A stretch of 49,165 nucleotides of DNA from Salipiger aestuarii. GTDB lineage: Bacteria > Pseudomonadota > Alphaproteobacteria > Rhodobacterales > Rhodobacteraceae. The translations under genes and the position numbers were made by a program. The notes below the pieces were generated by a model that saw only the letters and a list, made by a program, of their open reading frames with translations, was not told where the DNA came from and ran no database searches. Position 1 is the stretch's first letter. Each line of letters opens with the position of its first letter. Location of the stretch: assembly GCF_003259905.1 (NCBI RefSeq), contig NZ_QLMG01000032.1:1-49165 (forward strand), in the 5' to 3' direction. Shown here piece after piece: positions 8,190 through 17,763 of the stretch.

Positions 8190-9671
8190 TCAGAACCCCA
8201 CCAGACGCAGCACCCAGAAACAGCCCGCCGACAGCAAAGCGGCAGCGGGTACGGTGATGACCCATGCCGCCACGATGGTCATGAAATGCGACCGGCGCAC
8301 AAGACGGCGGCGCGTGCGTTCCTGCGGTGCGATCTGGCGGCCCGCGTTGCGTGTCCGGTTCAGGCGCCGCGCCCGGCGGTTGGTGTACCATTCGCGAAAG
8401 AACCCGACGCCGAACACGCCACCCACCGCGATATGGGTCGAACTGACCGGCAGGCCCAGCCACGACGCCGCGATCACCGTGACCGCCGCCGACAGCGCCA
8501 CGCAATAGGCCCGCATCGGGTTGAGCTTGGTGATCTGGTTGCCGACCATATTGATGAGCTTGGGCCCGAACAGCACCAGCCCGACCGAGATTCCGACCGC
8601 TCCGATCAGCATCACCCACAGCGGAATGGCCACCTCGCCCGTCACTTGCGCCGATTGCTGTACGGCGACCACGGCGGCAAGCGGGCCGACCGCGTTTGCC
8701 ACGTCGTTGGCCCCGTGCGCGAATGACAAAAGCCCCGCAGAGATCACCAGCGGCAACCGGAACAGCGTCTTGAGCGACCGGTTGCGGTTGTCCATCCCCT
8801 CTGACTGACGACGGATCAGCGGTACGGAAAGCACGCCCAGCACGACGCCCGCCGCGCCACCGATCAACAGCGCGTGGCGCATGTCGATGTCGATGACCTT
8901 TGCCAGCCCCTTCAACGCGAGATAGGTGGCAAACGCCCCAGCCATCAGCCCGATCAGCACCGGCACCCAGGTTCGCGCGGCGGCGACCTTGTCCGCGACA
9001 TAGATCACCCGCCACTTGATGAACGCCAGCATGGCGGCGGCAAAGATCCCGCCCAGCAGCGGCGAAATCACCCAGCTGGCGGCGATCGCTCCCATCGTGG
9101 GCCAGTTGACCGTGCCCAGCCCGGCGGCAGCGATGCCCGCGCCCATGACACCCCCGACGACCGCGTGCGTGGTCGACACCGGCGCCCCGACCCAGGTGGC
9201 GATATTGACCCATATCGAGGCGGCCAGCAGCGCCGCCATCATCGCGCGTACAAAGGCCCGCAGATCCGACAGTCCGGCGGGGTCGATGATGCCTTTGGAA
9301 ATGGTCGACACGACGTCGCCGCCCGCCAGCAGCGCGCCGGCGCTTTCGCAAATCGCGGCGATAAGAATGGCGCCCAGCATCGACAGCGCCCGCGCGCCCA
9401 CCGCCGGGCCCATGTTGTTGGCAACGTCATTGGCCCCGATGTTCAGCGCCATATAGGCGCCAAAGGCCGCCGCGACGACCACGGCCAGCCCCTGTGGTTC
9501 GCTTCCAGTCAGGATTGCCGCAACCAGGGCGGCGAAGGACACGAACACCAGGCTGACGCCGACACCCACCAGTGGGCGGGACCCGTGCATCGTCGCCGCC
9601 TCAAGGCGGGACAGGCGGCGAAGATCCTGGTCGAGTGTCTTCCACTCGGTCTGGTCACGGGGCTCGGTCAT
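8190..9671 (-). CDS. pit: Inorganic phosphate transporter, PiT family
   Basis: This 493-residue cation-coupled phosphate permease has two inverted PiT signature repeats: GANDVANNMGPAVG near residue 77 and GANDVANAVGPLAA near residue 300. Each is followed by a P-V-S-[ST]-T-H motif (GAPVSTTHAVVGG and GLPVSSTHIAVGG). About ten to twelve hydrophobic helices are present, and a basic cytoplasmic loop separates the last helices. The start at 9671 gives MTEPRDQTEW; an in-frame ATG at 9716 would add 15 residues, and neither has a clear ribosome site. The gene sits between NUDIX upstream (49-bp gap) and ycjX downstream. No PhoU-like gene (DUF47) accompanies it here, although PiT often pairs with one. 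Confidence 0.92.
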   Translation of the reverse strand: MTEPRDQTEWKTLDQDLRRLSRLEAATMHGSRPLVGVGVSLVFVSFAALVAAILTGSEPQGLAVVVAAAFGAYMALNIGANDVANNMGPAVGARALSMLGAILIAAICESAGALLAGGDVVSTISKGIIDPAGLSDLRAFVRAMMAALLAASIWVNIATWVGAPVSTTHAVVGGVMGAGIAAAGLGTVNWPTMGAIAASWVISPLLGGIFAAAMLAFIKWRVIYVADKVAAARTWVPVLIGLMAGAFATYLALKGLAKVIDIDMRHALLIGGAAGVVLGVLSVPLIRRQSEGMDNRNRSLKTLFRLPLVISAGLLSFAHGANDVANAVGPLAAVVAVQQSAQVTGEVAIPLWVMLIGAVGISVGLVLFGPKLINMVGNQITKLNPMRAYCVALSAAVTVIAASWLGLPVSSTHIAVGGVFGVGFFREWYTNRRARRLNRTRNAGRQIAPQERTRRRLVRRSHFMTIVAAWVITVPAAALLSAGCFWVLRLVGF

Positions 9672-9720
9672 GTCGGAAAAGGGTCTTTCTGGTCGTCCGG
9701 ACGGCGCTGCCGGCATCGGG

Positions 9721-10239
9721 TCAGGGGGAGGGCGCGCCGTCGGGCAGATCGGGCAGCGCGCGCAGCAGCGCGGCAAGCTGCGGCTCGGCCACAACGGCGG
9801 CGGCGGCCTCGGGGGACATCCAGCGGCGTGTGCGCTGACCGGCTTCGGGGAAACTGTCGTACAGTTTTTCAACGGCAATGGCGTAGACATCGACATCGGT
9901 GGGCAAGGGCAGCCCCCCATCCAGCACCTTGTCATAGCGGTATGAGCAGATCTTCAACGGCTTGCCGCCACGGGGCTTGACCCCGGCTTCCTCCCACGCC
10001 TCCTGCAGCGCGGTTCCGCCGCCGTCGGTGCCGTACATCGGCCAGCCCTTGGGCAGGATCCAGCGCTGCGTCTCGCGCGAGGTTATCATCAGCACCTCGA
10101 TCCCGCCGGGGCCATGCCGGTGGCACAGCGCCGCCACCTGGAAACCCGCGGGGCGTCGCAGCATGGGAGCAACATAGCTTTTCCAGAGGCGAAACAGGAT
10201 GGCGGGACCATTTGGCATGACTGAGGATCGAAGCTGCAT
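9721..10239 (-). CDS. NUDIX hydrolase (DIPP-like)
   Basis: This 172-residue NUDIX protein would hydrolyse a nucleoside-diphosphate-linked or polyphosphate substrate. The Nudix helix runs from G65 to V87: [11 protein letters not shown] is followed by QEAWEEAGV, so the metal-binding glutamates E80, E83 and E84 are present. The box departs from consensus with T71 in place of the first Glu and Q79 in place of the Arg. The KGWP lead-in resembles the diphosphoinositol-polyphosphate hydrolase-like subgroup. The start at 10239 follows GGAG. It is divergent from truA with only 90 bp between starts. The longer open frame upstream is antisense to truA and was ignored. Confidence 0.87.
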   Translation of the reverse strand: MQLRSSVMPNGPAILFRLWKSYVAPMLRRPAGFQVAALCHRHGPGGIEVLMITSRETQRWILPKGWPMYGTDGGGTALQEAWEEAGVKPRGGKPLKICSYRYDKVLDGGLPLPTDVDVYAIAVEKLYDSFPEAGQRTRRWMSPEAAAAVVAEPQLAALLRALPDLPDGAPSP

Positions 10240-10329
10240 AAAGAACTCCGGATGAAAACTCAAGCGGGCAGCGCAGGCGGCATGGTCCGGCCCTTGCCCC
10301 CCGCGCATGGCGGAGATATTCCGGCGCCC

Positions 10330-11097
10330 ATGCCCAGATACGCGCTTCTTGTGGAATATGACGGTGGCCCGTTTTCGGGCTGGCAGCGCCAGACCGACCA
10401 CCCTTCGGTGCAGGCGGTGATCGAGCGCGCGCTGGCGCGGCTGGAACCGCGCGCGCATACCATTGCCGCCGCCGGGCGTACGGACGCGGGCGTGCACGGG
10501 CGCGGTCAGGTCGCCCATTGCGACATGGACAAGGACTGGACGCCGTTCCGCCTGTCCGAGGCGCTGAATCACCACCTGCGCCCGGACCCGGTGGCGATCC
10601 GGGATTGCGTGCGGGTGCCCGATGACTGGCACGCGCGGTTTTCCGCGATCGAACGGCGCTATCTGTATCGCGTGCTGGTGCGGCGCGCGCCGTGCACGCT
10701 TGAGGCCGGGCAGGTCTGGCGGGTCAAGACTCCGCTGGACATCGACGCGATGCGGCAGGGTGCGGCGTCTCTGGTCGGGGCCCATGATTTCACCACCTTC
10801 CGCTCGACCATGTGTCAGGCCAGATCGCCGGTGAAGACGATGGACGAGATCCGCATCGAATCGCTGGTCTCGCACGCGGGCCCCGAGGTGCGCTTTCACC
10901 TGCGCGCCCGCAGCTTTCTGCACAATCAGGTGCGATCAATCGTCGGCACGCTGGAACGGGTGGGCGCGGGCGCATGGGCGCCCGACGACGTGGCGCGCGC
11001 GCTTGCGGCGCGGAACAGGGCGGCCTGCGGCCCGGTCTGCCCGCCCGACGGGCTGTACCTGATGGGGGTGGGCTATCCGGAGGACCCGTTCGTCTGA
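10330..11097 (+). CDS. truA: tRNA pseudouridine(38-40) synthase TruA
   Basis: This 255-residue enzyme converts uridines 38-40 of the tRNA anticodon arm to pseudouridine. The catalytic aspartate is D52 in [11 protein letters not shown]; other TruA landmarks are the N-terminal [12 protein letters not shown] and the C-terminal [15 protein letters not shown] segment that binds tRNA. Length is normal for the family. I chose ATG 10330 ([12 protein letters not shown]), where family members start; an in-frame ATG at 10252 would add 26 poorly conserved residues. It is followed, after 208 bp with no recognised feature, by argD. Confidence 0.95.
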   Translation: MPRYALLVEYDGGPFSGWQRQTDHPSVQAVIERALARLEPRAHTIAAAGRTDAGVHGRGQVAHCDMDKDWTPFRLSEALNHHLRPDPVAIRDCVRVPDDWHARFSAIERRYLYRVLVRRAPCTLEAGQVWRVKTPLDIDAMRQGAASLVGAHDFTTFRSTMCQARSPVKTMDEIRIESLVSHAGPEVRFHLRARSFLHNQVRSIVGTLERVGAGAWAPDDVARALAARNRAACGPVCPPDGLYLMGVGYPEDPFV

Positions 11098-11305
11098 TTT
11101 CTGCATGAACCCCTCTGGGCAAATCCAATGCGGTGCGCTAAGGCATACGCATGACGCACCCGATCCGCATCCGACGAGCCTGACGCTCTTCTTGGCGTCC
11201 CCACCAGGGGAAGGCCCGCCGATCCACGTCTTCACCCCGCATAACTTGACTTGGCCCCACGCCCTTGGCACCAATCGGGCCTGATCCATATACAGGAGAT
11301 CACGC

Positions 11306-12481
11306 ATGATCCCGTCTGTCCTGCCCACCTATTCGCGCGCCCCGCTTCACTTCGTGGCGGGGACCGGCACCTGGCTGGTGGAGGAAGACGGCCGCCGATT
11401 CCTTGATCTGGGCAGCGGCATTGCGGTCAACGCGCTGGGCCACGCCCACCCGGCCCTCGTCGCGGCCCTGACCGAACAGGCGGGCAAGCTGTGGCATGTG
11501 TCCAACCTGTATGAAATCTCCCAGCAACAGGCGCTGGCCGACAAGCTGGTCGCGCGGACCTTTGCCGATACCGTGTTTTTCACCAATTCCGGCACCGAGG
11601 CCTGCGAACTGGCGGTCAAGATGGCGCGCAAATACTGGTACGAAAAAGGCGCGCCCGAAAAGACCGACATCCTGACCTTTGCGGGGTCGTTCCATGGCCG
11701 GTCCTCGGCGGGCATCGCCGCGGCCGGGACGGAAAAGATGGTCAAGGGCTTCGGCCCGCTGCTGCCGGGCTTCGTGCATCTGCCCTGGGGCGATCACGAC
11801 GCGCTGAAAGCGGCCGTCTCCGACACCACTGCCGCGATCCTGATCGAACCGATCCAGGGCGAAGGCGGCATCCGCCCGTTGCCCGACCAGTGTCTCAGGG
11901 GGCTGCGCGCGCTGTGCGACGAAAATGGCATCCTGCTGATCCTGGACGAGGTGCAATGCGGCATGGGCCGCACCGGCAAGCTGTTCGCGCATGAATGGGC
12001 CGGGATCACCCCCGACATCATGATGGTCGCCAAGGGCATCGGCGGCGGCTTTCCGCTGGGCGCGGTGCTGGCCACCGAAGACGCCGCCAGCGGCATGACC
12101 GCGGGCACGCACGGGTCGACCTATGGGGGCAACCCGCTGGGCTGCGCCGTCGGCAACACCGTGATGGATCACGTCAGCGACCCTGCCTTTCTGGCCGAGG
12201 TGAATCGCAAGGCGGGGCTTTTGCGCCAGAAACTCGAAGGTCTCGTTGCCGCGCACCCGGATGTGTTCGAGGGTGTGCGCGGAACGGGTCTGATGCTTGG
12301 CCTCCGGATGAAAGTCGCCCCCGCCGATTTCGTTGCCAAAGGCTACGAGTCGCTGGTCATCACCGTGCCCGCCGCCGATAACGTGGTGCGCCTGTTGCCC
12401 CCCCTGACCATCACCGACGACGAAATCTCACAGGCGCTTTCCCGTCTGGATGCCGCCGCCACCGCAATCGAAACGGCCTGA
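11306..12481 (+). CDS. argD: Acetylornithine/succinyldiaminopimelate aminotransferase
   Basis: This 391-residue PLP-dependent class-III aminotransferase converts N-acetylglutamate semialdehyde to N-acetylornithine in arginine synthesis. The Schiff-base lysine is K243 in MMVAKGIGGG; the TNSGTEA phosphate-binding segment lies near residue 95 and LILDEVQCGMGRTG near residue 212 carries the pyridine-nitrogen aspartate. The start at 11306 follows AGGAGAT. Together with argF 94 bp downstream it forms an arginine pair (argD-argF), a common arrangement in alphaproteobacteria. ArgD of this type may also serve as DapC. Confidence 0.95.
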   Translation: MIPSVLPTYSRAPLHFVAGTGTWLVEEDGRRFLDLGSGIAVNALGHAHPALVAALTEQAGKLWHVSNLYEISQQQALADKLVARTFADTVFFTNSGTEACELAVKMARKYWYEKGAPEKTDILTFAGSFHGRSSAGIAAAGTEKMVKGFGPLLPGFVHLPWGDHDALKAAVSDTTAAILIEPIQGEGGIRPLPDQCLRGLRALCDENGILLILDEVQCGMGRTGKLFAHEWAGITPDIMMVAKGIGGGFPLGAVLATEDAASGMTAGTHGSTYGGNPLGCAVGNTVMDHVSDPAFLAEVNRKAGLLRQKLEGLVAAHPDVFEGVRGTGLMLGLRMKVAPADFVAKGYESLVITVPAADNVVRLLPPLTITDDEISQALSRLDAAATAIETA

Positions 12482-12575
12482 GCTTCTTGTGGCCTGACCT
12501 GTACCGGGGTGAATGGCGCCGCCGGGCGACAGCGGGGCGCCGCGCCCCCACCCTCACACCAAAAAGCAAAAACAC

Positions 12576-13502
12576 ATGAAACATTTTCTCGACATCCACA
12601 AAACCGACAAATCCGAACTGCGTCACATCATCGACACCGCGAAATCCATCAAGGACGCCCGCGCAGGCCGCCCCAAGGCCGCGCCCGACGCCGATCTGCC
12701 GCTGAAGGATCGCATGGTCGCGCTGATCTTCGAAAAGCCATCCACCCGCACCCGCGTCAGCTTTGACGTCGGTGCGCGCCAGATGGGCGGGCAGACCATG
12801 GTTCTGTCGGGCAATGACATGCAGCTGGGCCACGGCGAAACCATCGCCGACACCGCCCGCGTGCTGTCGCGCTTCGTCGACATGATCATGATCCGCACCT
12901 TCGATGAATCGGTTCTTGAAGAGATGGCCGAATACGCCACCGTGCCGGTCATCAACGGGCTGACCGACCGCACCCACCCGTGCCAGATCATGGCCGACAT
13001 CCTGACGTTCGAGGAACATCGCGGCCCCATCGCGGGCAAAAAGGTGGTCTGGTGCGGCGACGGCAACAACGTCTGCTCGTCCTTCCTGCACGCTGCCGGG
13101 CAATTCGGGTTCGACCTTACGTTCACCGGCCCGGTACAGCTGGACCCGGAAATGGAATTCGTCGGGCTCGCGCGCAACGCCGGGTCCACGATTACCATCG
13201 AACGCGATCCCTTCAAGGCGGTCGAGGGCGCCGACCTGATCGTCGCCGACACCTGGGTGTCGATGCATGATGCGCAATCCGCGCGCGAGCGGCGCCACAA
13301 CATGCTGCGCCCCTATCAGGTCAACGAAACGCTGATGGAAGCCGCCGGAAAGGACGCGCTGTTCATGCATTGCCTGCCGGCGCACCGGGGCGAGGAAGTC
13401 ACCTCCGAAGTCATGGACGGCCCGCAATCGGTGATCTGGGACGAGGCGGAAAACCGTCTGCACGCGCAAAAGGCGATCATGCGCTGGTGCGCCGGGGGCT
13501 GA
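12576..13502 (+). CDS. argF: Ornithine carbamoyltransferase
   Basis: This 308-residue enzyme forms citrulline from ornithine and carbamoyl phosphate. All signature motifs are intact: STRTR at 56-60 (carbamoyl phosphate), HPCQ at 134-137, and HCLPA at 265-269 with the active-site cysteine. I start at ATG 12576 (MKHFLDIHK), the conserved family start; the frame is open for 21 more codons upstream, but those translate to low-complexity sequence. The ribosome site is weak, so coupling with argD is possible. It converges on hrpB, whose stop is 57 bp away. Confidence 0.96.
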   Translation: MKHFLDIHKTDKSELRHIIDTAKSIKDARAGRPKAAPDADLPLKDRMVALIFEKPSTRTRVSFDVGARQMGGQTMVLSGNDMQLGHGETIADTARVLSRFVDMIMIRTFDESVLEEMAEYATVPVINGLTDRTHPCQIMADILTFEEHRGPIAGKKVVWCGDGNNVCSSFLHAAGQFGFDLTFTGPVQLDPEMEFVGLARNAGSTITIERDPFKAVEGADLIVADTWVSMHDAQSARERRHNMLRPYQVNETLMEAAGKDALFMHCLPAHRGEEVTSEVMDGPQSVIWDEAENRLHAQKAIMRWCAGG

Positions 13503-13559
13503 CGCCTTGTTGCAAGGGGGGGCTGGGCGCCGCCCCTGACTGCGCCCCGACCGGGTCCC

Positions 13560-15998
13560 TTAGCGCCCGCGCGGCTTGGCGCGCAGCGTCGGGTCCGCCT
13601 CGCGCGGGTCTTCGGGCCAGGGGTGGCGGGGGTATTGCGCCTTCATGTCCTTGCGCACGTCGGCATAGGACCCCTGCCAGAAGCCGGGCAGATCCATGGT
13701 CACCTGCACGGGTCGGCGCGCCGGCGACAGCAGCGTCACGCGCAGCGGGGTGCGCCCCACCAGCGGATGGGTGCGCTGGCCGAACATCTCCTGGATGCGC
13801 AACGAGATTTCCGGATGTTCCCCCGAATAGTCGATCGGGATGTCGCGCCCCAGCGGCGTGGTGAATTTGCCCGGCACCGCCGCATCCAGCGCCTGCATCT
13901 GTCCCCAGTCCAGCCGCGCGCGCAGGGCGGGCAGCGGGTCGAAGCGTTTCCAGTCCTCGGCGCTTTTGACTCCGCCCAGAAAGGGCAGCAACCACGTCTC
14001 CAGCGTATCCAGCAGCGCGGCATCGGTCATCTCGGGCAGATCCAGCCCGCCGTCGCGCCCCAGCGCAACCCGCGCGCAAAACCGCCGCGCCGCGTCCGGC
14101 AGCGCCAGCCCCAACTCGCGCACCCCGTCCAGCATGGCGCGCGCGACCGCGTCGGCGGGGGCGTCCTTCCACAGCCGGTCGTCCAGCGCGATGGCGCCCA
14201 GCTTTTCCTGCTGGCGGGCCACGACACGGCGGTCGCGTTTCGACCAGGCACAGCTGTTTTCCCAGCCGATCTGATCCGCGAACAGCGCGCGCAGATCGCT
14301 TTCCCCGATCTGGATGGCCTGGCGAATGCGCGCCTCGCGCGGGTTGCCGTCGGTGTCGGTCACCACGATCAGGCGGGCCTGCGCCAGCGGGTCGGCATCG
14401 TCCAGCACCGCGCCCTTGCCGCCCGACAGCCGGTAGCGCGGCGCATCGCCCTTGCGGCGCAGGCCGATGCGGTCGGGATAGGCCAGCGCGGCCAGCGCGG
14501 CGGGGCCATGCGCCGTGCCATTCCCTGCGCGGGATGCCAGCCGCCTGGCCTCGGACCGGATGCGATCCAGCGCGGGGCGGTTCAGCCCATAGGGTCGGGT
14601 TTGCGCAAACCGCCGCGCATCGCGCAACGCCTCAAGCCGCAGCGTCAGGTCGCTTGGCGCCCCCCTAATCGGGTCGCGGTCCGCCAGCAGCGCCGCCAGC
14701 GGCGCCGCCCCCGGCCCGCCCAGCGTCAGCATATGCGCCAGGCGAGGGTGCAGCGGCAGGGCGGCCAGGGCGCGCCCGTGGCGGGTGATGCGCCCCTGCG
14801 CGTCCAGCGCGCCCAGCATATGCAGCAAGGATTGCGCTTCGCCGTAGGCGCCAGGGTTGGGGGGCGACAGGAACGGCAGGTCGTCCGGCGCGGCGCCCCA
14901 AAGCGCCAGTTCCAGCGCCAGCCCGGCCAGATCGGCGCTTTCGATTTCGGCGGGGGGAAAGGCCGATTGCGCGCCTTCTTCGCCCCTGGTCCACAGCCGG
15001 TAGGCGGTGCCGGGGGCCACACGCCCCGCGCGACCCGCGCGCTGCGTGGCTTCGGCGCGGGTGACACGTTCGGTGACCAGTCGTGACATGCCCGAGCCGG
15101 GATCGAACCGGGCGCGGCGTGCGCGGCCCCCGTCGATCACCACGCGGATGTCTTCGATGGTCAACGAGGTTTCGGCAATGGCGGTCGCCAGCACCAGCTT
15201 GCGGCCCTGGGCTTCGGGGCGGATCGCATCGCGCTGGGCGGTGAACTCCATCGCGCCGAACAGGGGCCGGATCGTCACGTCAGCGGGCAGACGGGTGCGC
15301 AGCAGCGCCTGGGTGCGGCGGATCTCGCCCTCGCCGGGCAGAAAGGCCAGCATCCCGCCGGTGGTTTCGCCCGCGGCCCGCGCGATCAGATCGGCCATCG
15401 CGTCCTCGAAGCGGCGGGTCCTGGGGGTGGGCTTGTCCAGCCATCGGGTATCGACCGCAAAGGCGCGCCCTTGTGAGGTGACGACAGGGGCCTCCATCAG
15501 GTCGGCCACGGGGGCGGCGTCAAGCGTGGCCGACATCACAAGCAGGATCAGATCGTCGCGCAGCGCGCCGGCGATTTCCAGGCAGAGCGCCAGCCCCAGA
15601 TCGGCATTCAGGGACCGTTCGTGAAATTCATCGAACAGCACCGCTCCGACGCCCGGCAGGTCGGGGTCGGACTGGATCATCCGGGTCAGGATGCCTTCGG
15701 TCACTACTTCGATGCGGGTCGCTCTGGACGTCTTGGCTTCGCCGCGGATGCGGTAGCCGACGGTCTGGCCCGGCACCTCGCCCAGCGTTTCCGCCAGCCG
15801 TTGCGCGGCGGCGCGGGCGGCAAGGCGGCGCGGTTCCAGCATGACGATCTTGCCGGTCGTCAGCCCCGCCGCCAGCATGGCCAGCGGCACACGCGTGGTC
15901 TTGCCCGCGCCGGGGGGCGCTTGCAGCACGGCGCGGCCGCGCGTTTTCAGCGCGTCGATCAGGGCGGGCAGGGCATCGTCGATGGGAAGGCGGTCCAT
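13560..15998 (-). CDS. hrpB: ATP-dependent helicase HrpB
   Basis: This 812-residue DEAH-type superfamily-2 helicase has motif I APPGAGKT at residues 27-34, motif II as DEFH in LFDEFHERSLNADLG, and motif VI in QRAGRAGRVAPG. It also has the extended HrpB C-terminal region with GEHPEISLRIQEMFG, and length is normal for HrpB. The chosen ATG at 15998 gives MDRLPIDDALP; a GTG at 16016 would add six residues. HrpB is a putative RNA helicase of uncertain physiological role. Confidence 0.93.
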   Translation of the reverse strand: MDRLPIDDALPALIDALKTRGRAVLQAPPGAGKTTRVPLAMLAAGLTTGKIVMLEPRRLAARAAAQRLAETLGEVPGQTVGYRIRGEAKTSRATRIEVVTEGILTRMIQSDPDLPGVGAVLFDEFHERSLNADLGLALCLEIAGALRDDLILLVMSATLDAAPVADLMEAPVVTSQGRAFAVDTRWLDKPTPRTRRFEDAMADLIARAAGETTGGMLAFLPGEGEIRRTQALLRTRLPADVTIRPLFGAMEFTAQRDAIRPEAQGRKLVLATAIAETSLTIEDIRVVIDGGRARRARFDPGSGMSRLVTERVTRAEATQRAGRAGRVAPGTAYRLWTRGEEGAQSAFPPAEIESADLAGLALELALWGAAPDDLPFLSPPNPGAYGEAQSLLHMLGALDAQGRITRHGRALAALPLHPRLAHMLTLGGPGAAPLAALLADRDPIRGAPSDLTLRLEALRDARRFAQTRPYGLNRPALDRIRSEARRLASRAGNGTAHGPAALAALAYPDRIGLRRKGDAPRYRLSGGKGAVLDDADPLAQARLIVVTDTDGNPREARIRQAIQIGESDLRALFADQIGWENSCAWSKRDRRVVARQQEKLGAIALDDRLWKDAPADAVARAMLDGVRELGLALPDAARRFCARVALGRDGGLDLPEMTDAALLDTLETWLLPFLGGVKSAEDWKRFDPLPALRARLDWGQMQALDAAVPGKFTTPLGRDIPIDYSGEHPEISLRIQEMFGQRTHPLVGRTPLRVTLLSPARRPVQVTMDLPGFWQGSYADVRKDMKAQYPRHPWPEDPREADPTLRAKPRGR

Positions 15999-16016
15999 CC
16001 CCGCCTTATGCGGCAC

Positions 16017-16373
16017 CCGCGCCCCGCCGTCGAGCCGTCACTGCGCGCCACCTTGGGCGCGCCGCCCTGGGCGTGCCGCCAAAGTCGCGCCTCAGGGGGG
16101 ACGGTGCCAGGGCGCCCTTCATCCTGTCGCACGGCAGCGTGCCTTGAGCGCCCGTTGATCGGCACCGTGCAGATCATCCGCGCGAGGCCACGCGGCAGCA
16201 GCGGGACCAGCCGTTCGGTCACGCCCCTAGGCATCCACGTCGCCCCCCCCCAAGCCCCTCCCCGGCAGAAGCATCAGCCGCAGGTCCATCCATGCACGGC
16301 GCGCGGTCAAAGGCGGGAAACGAGCGGGCGGCTGTGCGCGGATTTCCGGCGCCCCGCAAGGCACGACAGCGGG
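16017..16373. other. 357-bp stretch without a convincing gene
   Basis: No RNA gene or terminator was recognised between hrpB and the amidase gene. On the minus strand a short open frame starts near 16291 (MDLRLMLLPGRG) and hits a stop after a run of nine G residues. Removing one G would join it to a second open frame starting at 16234 (MPRGVTERLV). It could be a decayed or frameshifted small gene, or chance in GC-rich DNA. Confidence 0.5.
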
Positions 16374-17069
16374 CTATGCGGGCCATGTTTCGGCAAGACA
16401 GCGCGCCAGCGCCGCGTCCTCGGGGCCGAGTGGCCCTTGCGCCTGCGGGCGAAAGCGGGCGCGAAACGCGGCAAGGAGCGGCGCGTGCTGATCGTCGCTG
16501 AACTCATAGCCAAAGCGACGCAGGTCGGCGTGAAAATCACCCGGTTCCGCATCGGGGCGTGGCGCTATGGCAAGGCCCCTCCGGGCCAGCCTGTTCCAGT
16601 CAAACAGCGGGCCGGGGTCGATCTTGCGCCCGATCGCCATGTCCGAATGGCCGATGACGCGGTGCGCGGGGATGCGCCAGCGTGCCAGGATGCCGGTCAA
16701 CAGGGATTCGAGCGCGTCGATCTGTCGGTCGGGAAACGGCTCGTCGCCGGTGTTCACCATCTCGATCCCGATCGAGCGCGAATTTACGTCGCACACCCCG
16801 CCCCAGGTTCCGCGCCCGGCGTGCCAGGCGCGCATGTCTTCGCGGACCAGCTGCCAGCAGGTGCCATCACGGTCGATGACGTAATGGGCCGACACCTCGG
16901 AATCGGGGTTGCACAGCCAGTCCCGCGCGCCTTCGGCCGAAGCCATCGCGGTGTAGTGCAGCACGACCATATCCGGTACCGCACCAAGCCGGCGCGGCCC
17001 GAAATTGTCGGACGGATGCCAGAGCGGTCTCAGCCGCCTCGCGCCGCGCGGAAGGGCGCGGGGTCCCAT
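16374..17069 (-). CDS. N-acetylmuramoyl-L-alanine amidase (Amidase_2/AmpD-like)
   Basis: This 231-residue zinc amidase would cleave the amide between N-acetylmuramic acid and L-alanine in peptidoglycan fragments. Zinc-ligand candidates are the histidine in VVLHYTAM near residue 39, plus the histidine and aspartate in the RVIGHSDMAIGRKIDPG stretch. The H-Y-V-I-D-R-D-G segment is also typical. No signal peptide is seen, so it may be the cytoplasmic AmpD type. ATG 17069 lies inside the preceding lipoprotein gene (40-nt overlap); the conserved part starts with RPLWHPSDNFGPRR, so a shorter product from a non-ATG start is possible. Confidence 0.88.
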   Translation of the reverse strand: MGPRALPRGARRLRPLWHPSDNFGPRRLGAVPDMVVLHYTAMASAEGARDWLCNPDSEVSAHYVIDRDGTCWQLVREDMRAWHAGRGTWGGVCDVNSRSIGIEMVNTGDEPFPDRQIDALESLLTGILARWRIPAHRVIGHSDMAIGRKIDPGPLFDWNRLARRGLAIAPRPDAEPGDFHADLRRFGYEFSDDQHAPLLAAFRARFRPQAQGPLGPEDAALARCLAETWPA

Positions 17070-17734
17070 GCACAGGCAAAGCCGTCGCCGTCGGGGTCCA
17101 GCCCTTTGCGGTCCTTTTGCGGGCCACCGGCGGCGAGAAACGCCGCTTGCGCCTGATCGGACGAGGTATAGGCCCCGCAGGCCGCCGAAATGCGATTGCC
17201 GTCATCGCGCCCCCGCCGGTCATACAGGGGCGAGCCGACCGGGTTGGTGGTGCGCAGGGCATATTCCACCACATTCGGCCCGCTGCCACTGGGGCGCGGC
17301 GGCAGATCGGTCGGCGTGATCAGCTGATACTGCGCCCGGTTCTGCGCGATGAGCTGCGCATCGGCGCCGATGTCGCGTTCGGCGCTGACCGCCTCGAAAC
17401 TGTTCTCGTTCGAGATCCCGGCGGCATTGGTCACCACCTGTGGCGCAGTATTGCCGGGCGAGGCCTCGATCGGCGTGATCCCCGAATTGGCCGCGGCGGC
17501 GCGCACGGCGGCGGTGCTTTCGGGGGTGTTCGACGCGATATCGCTGACGGGGGCCTGCACCACGGTCTGGCCGGGGCGGATGCCGGGCAGGGGCGCGGCC
17601 CCGGCCTGTTCAGCCGCCTGCTGGCGCTGCGCGTAGGTCTGGTAATCCTCGAAGCCGACGCCGCTTTCGGGCACGGTCGGTCCGCAAGAGGCCAGCGCGA
17701 ACGCCGCTGCCGTCATGAGAAAGATCGCTTTCAT
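17030..17734 (-). CDS. Lipoprotein with C-terminal excalibur calcium-binding domain
   Basis: This 234-residue protein has a lipoprotein signal peptide: hydrophobic h-region, then lipobox L-A-S-C with the cysteine near residue 17. A long Ala/Pro/Gln-rich linker follows. The last ~45 residues form an excalibur module ending D-P-D-G-D-G-F-A-C-A-W, the D-x-D-G-D-G-x-A-C calcium-loop signature; the first cysteine of the module is in SAACGAYTS. It lies between gatA and the amidase, which could mean a shared cell-envelope role for it and the amidase. I chose ATG 17734 because it gives the signal peptide. Confidence 0.83.
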   Translation of the reverse strand: MKAIFLMTAAAFALASCGPTVPESGVGFEDYQTYAQRQQAAEQAGAAPLPGIRPGQTVVQAPVSDIASNTPESTAAVRAAAANSGITPIEASPGNTAPQVVTNAAGISNENSFEAVSAERDIGADAQLIAQNRAQYQLITPTDLPPRPSGSGPNVVEYALRTTNPVGSPLYDRRGRDDGNRISAACGAYTSSDQAQAAFLAAGGPQKDRKGLDPDGDGFACAWDPAPFRAARGG

Positions 17735-17763
17735 TGCGCAGGTCACCCCTTGTTTTGGTACCA

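Noticed and set aside
8119-9351. YcjX frame extending far upstream to 9351
   Set aside because: The upstream part is an out-of-frame reading of the PiT gene; a TTG with a good ribosome site gives the normal family length.
13623-15086. 487-codon frame antisense to hrpB
   Set aside because: Arg/Gln-rich sequence without domains; the minus-strand hrpB motifs are intact throughout.
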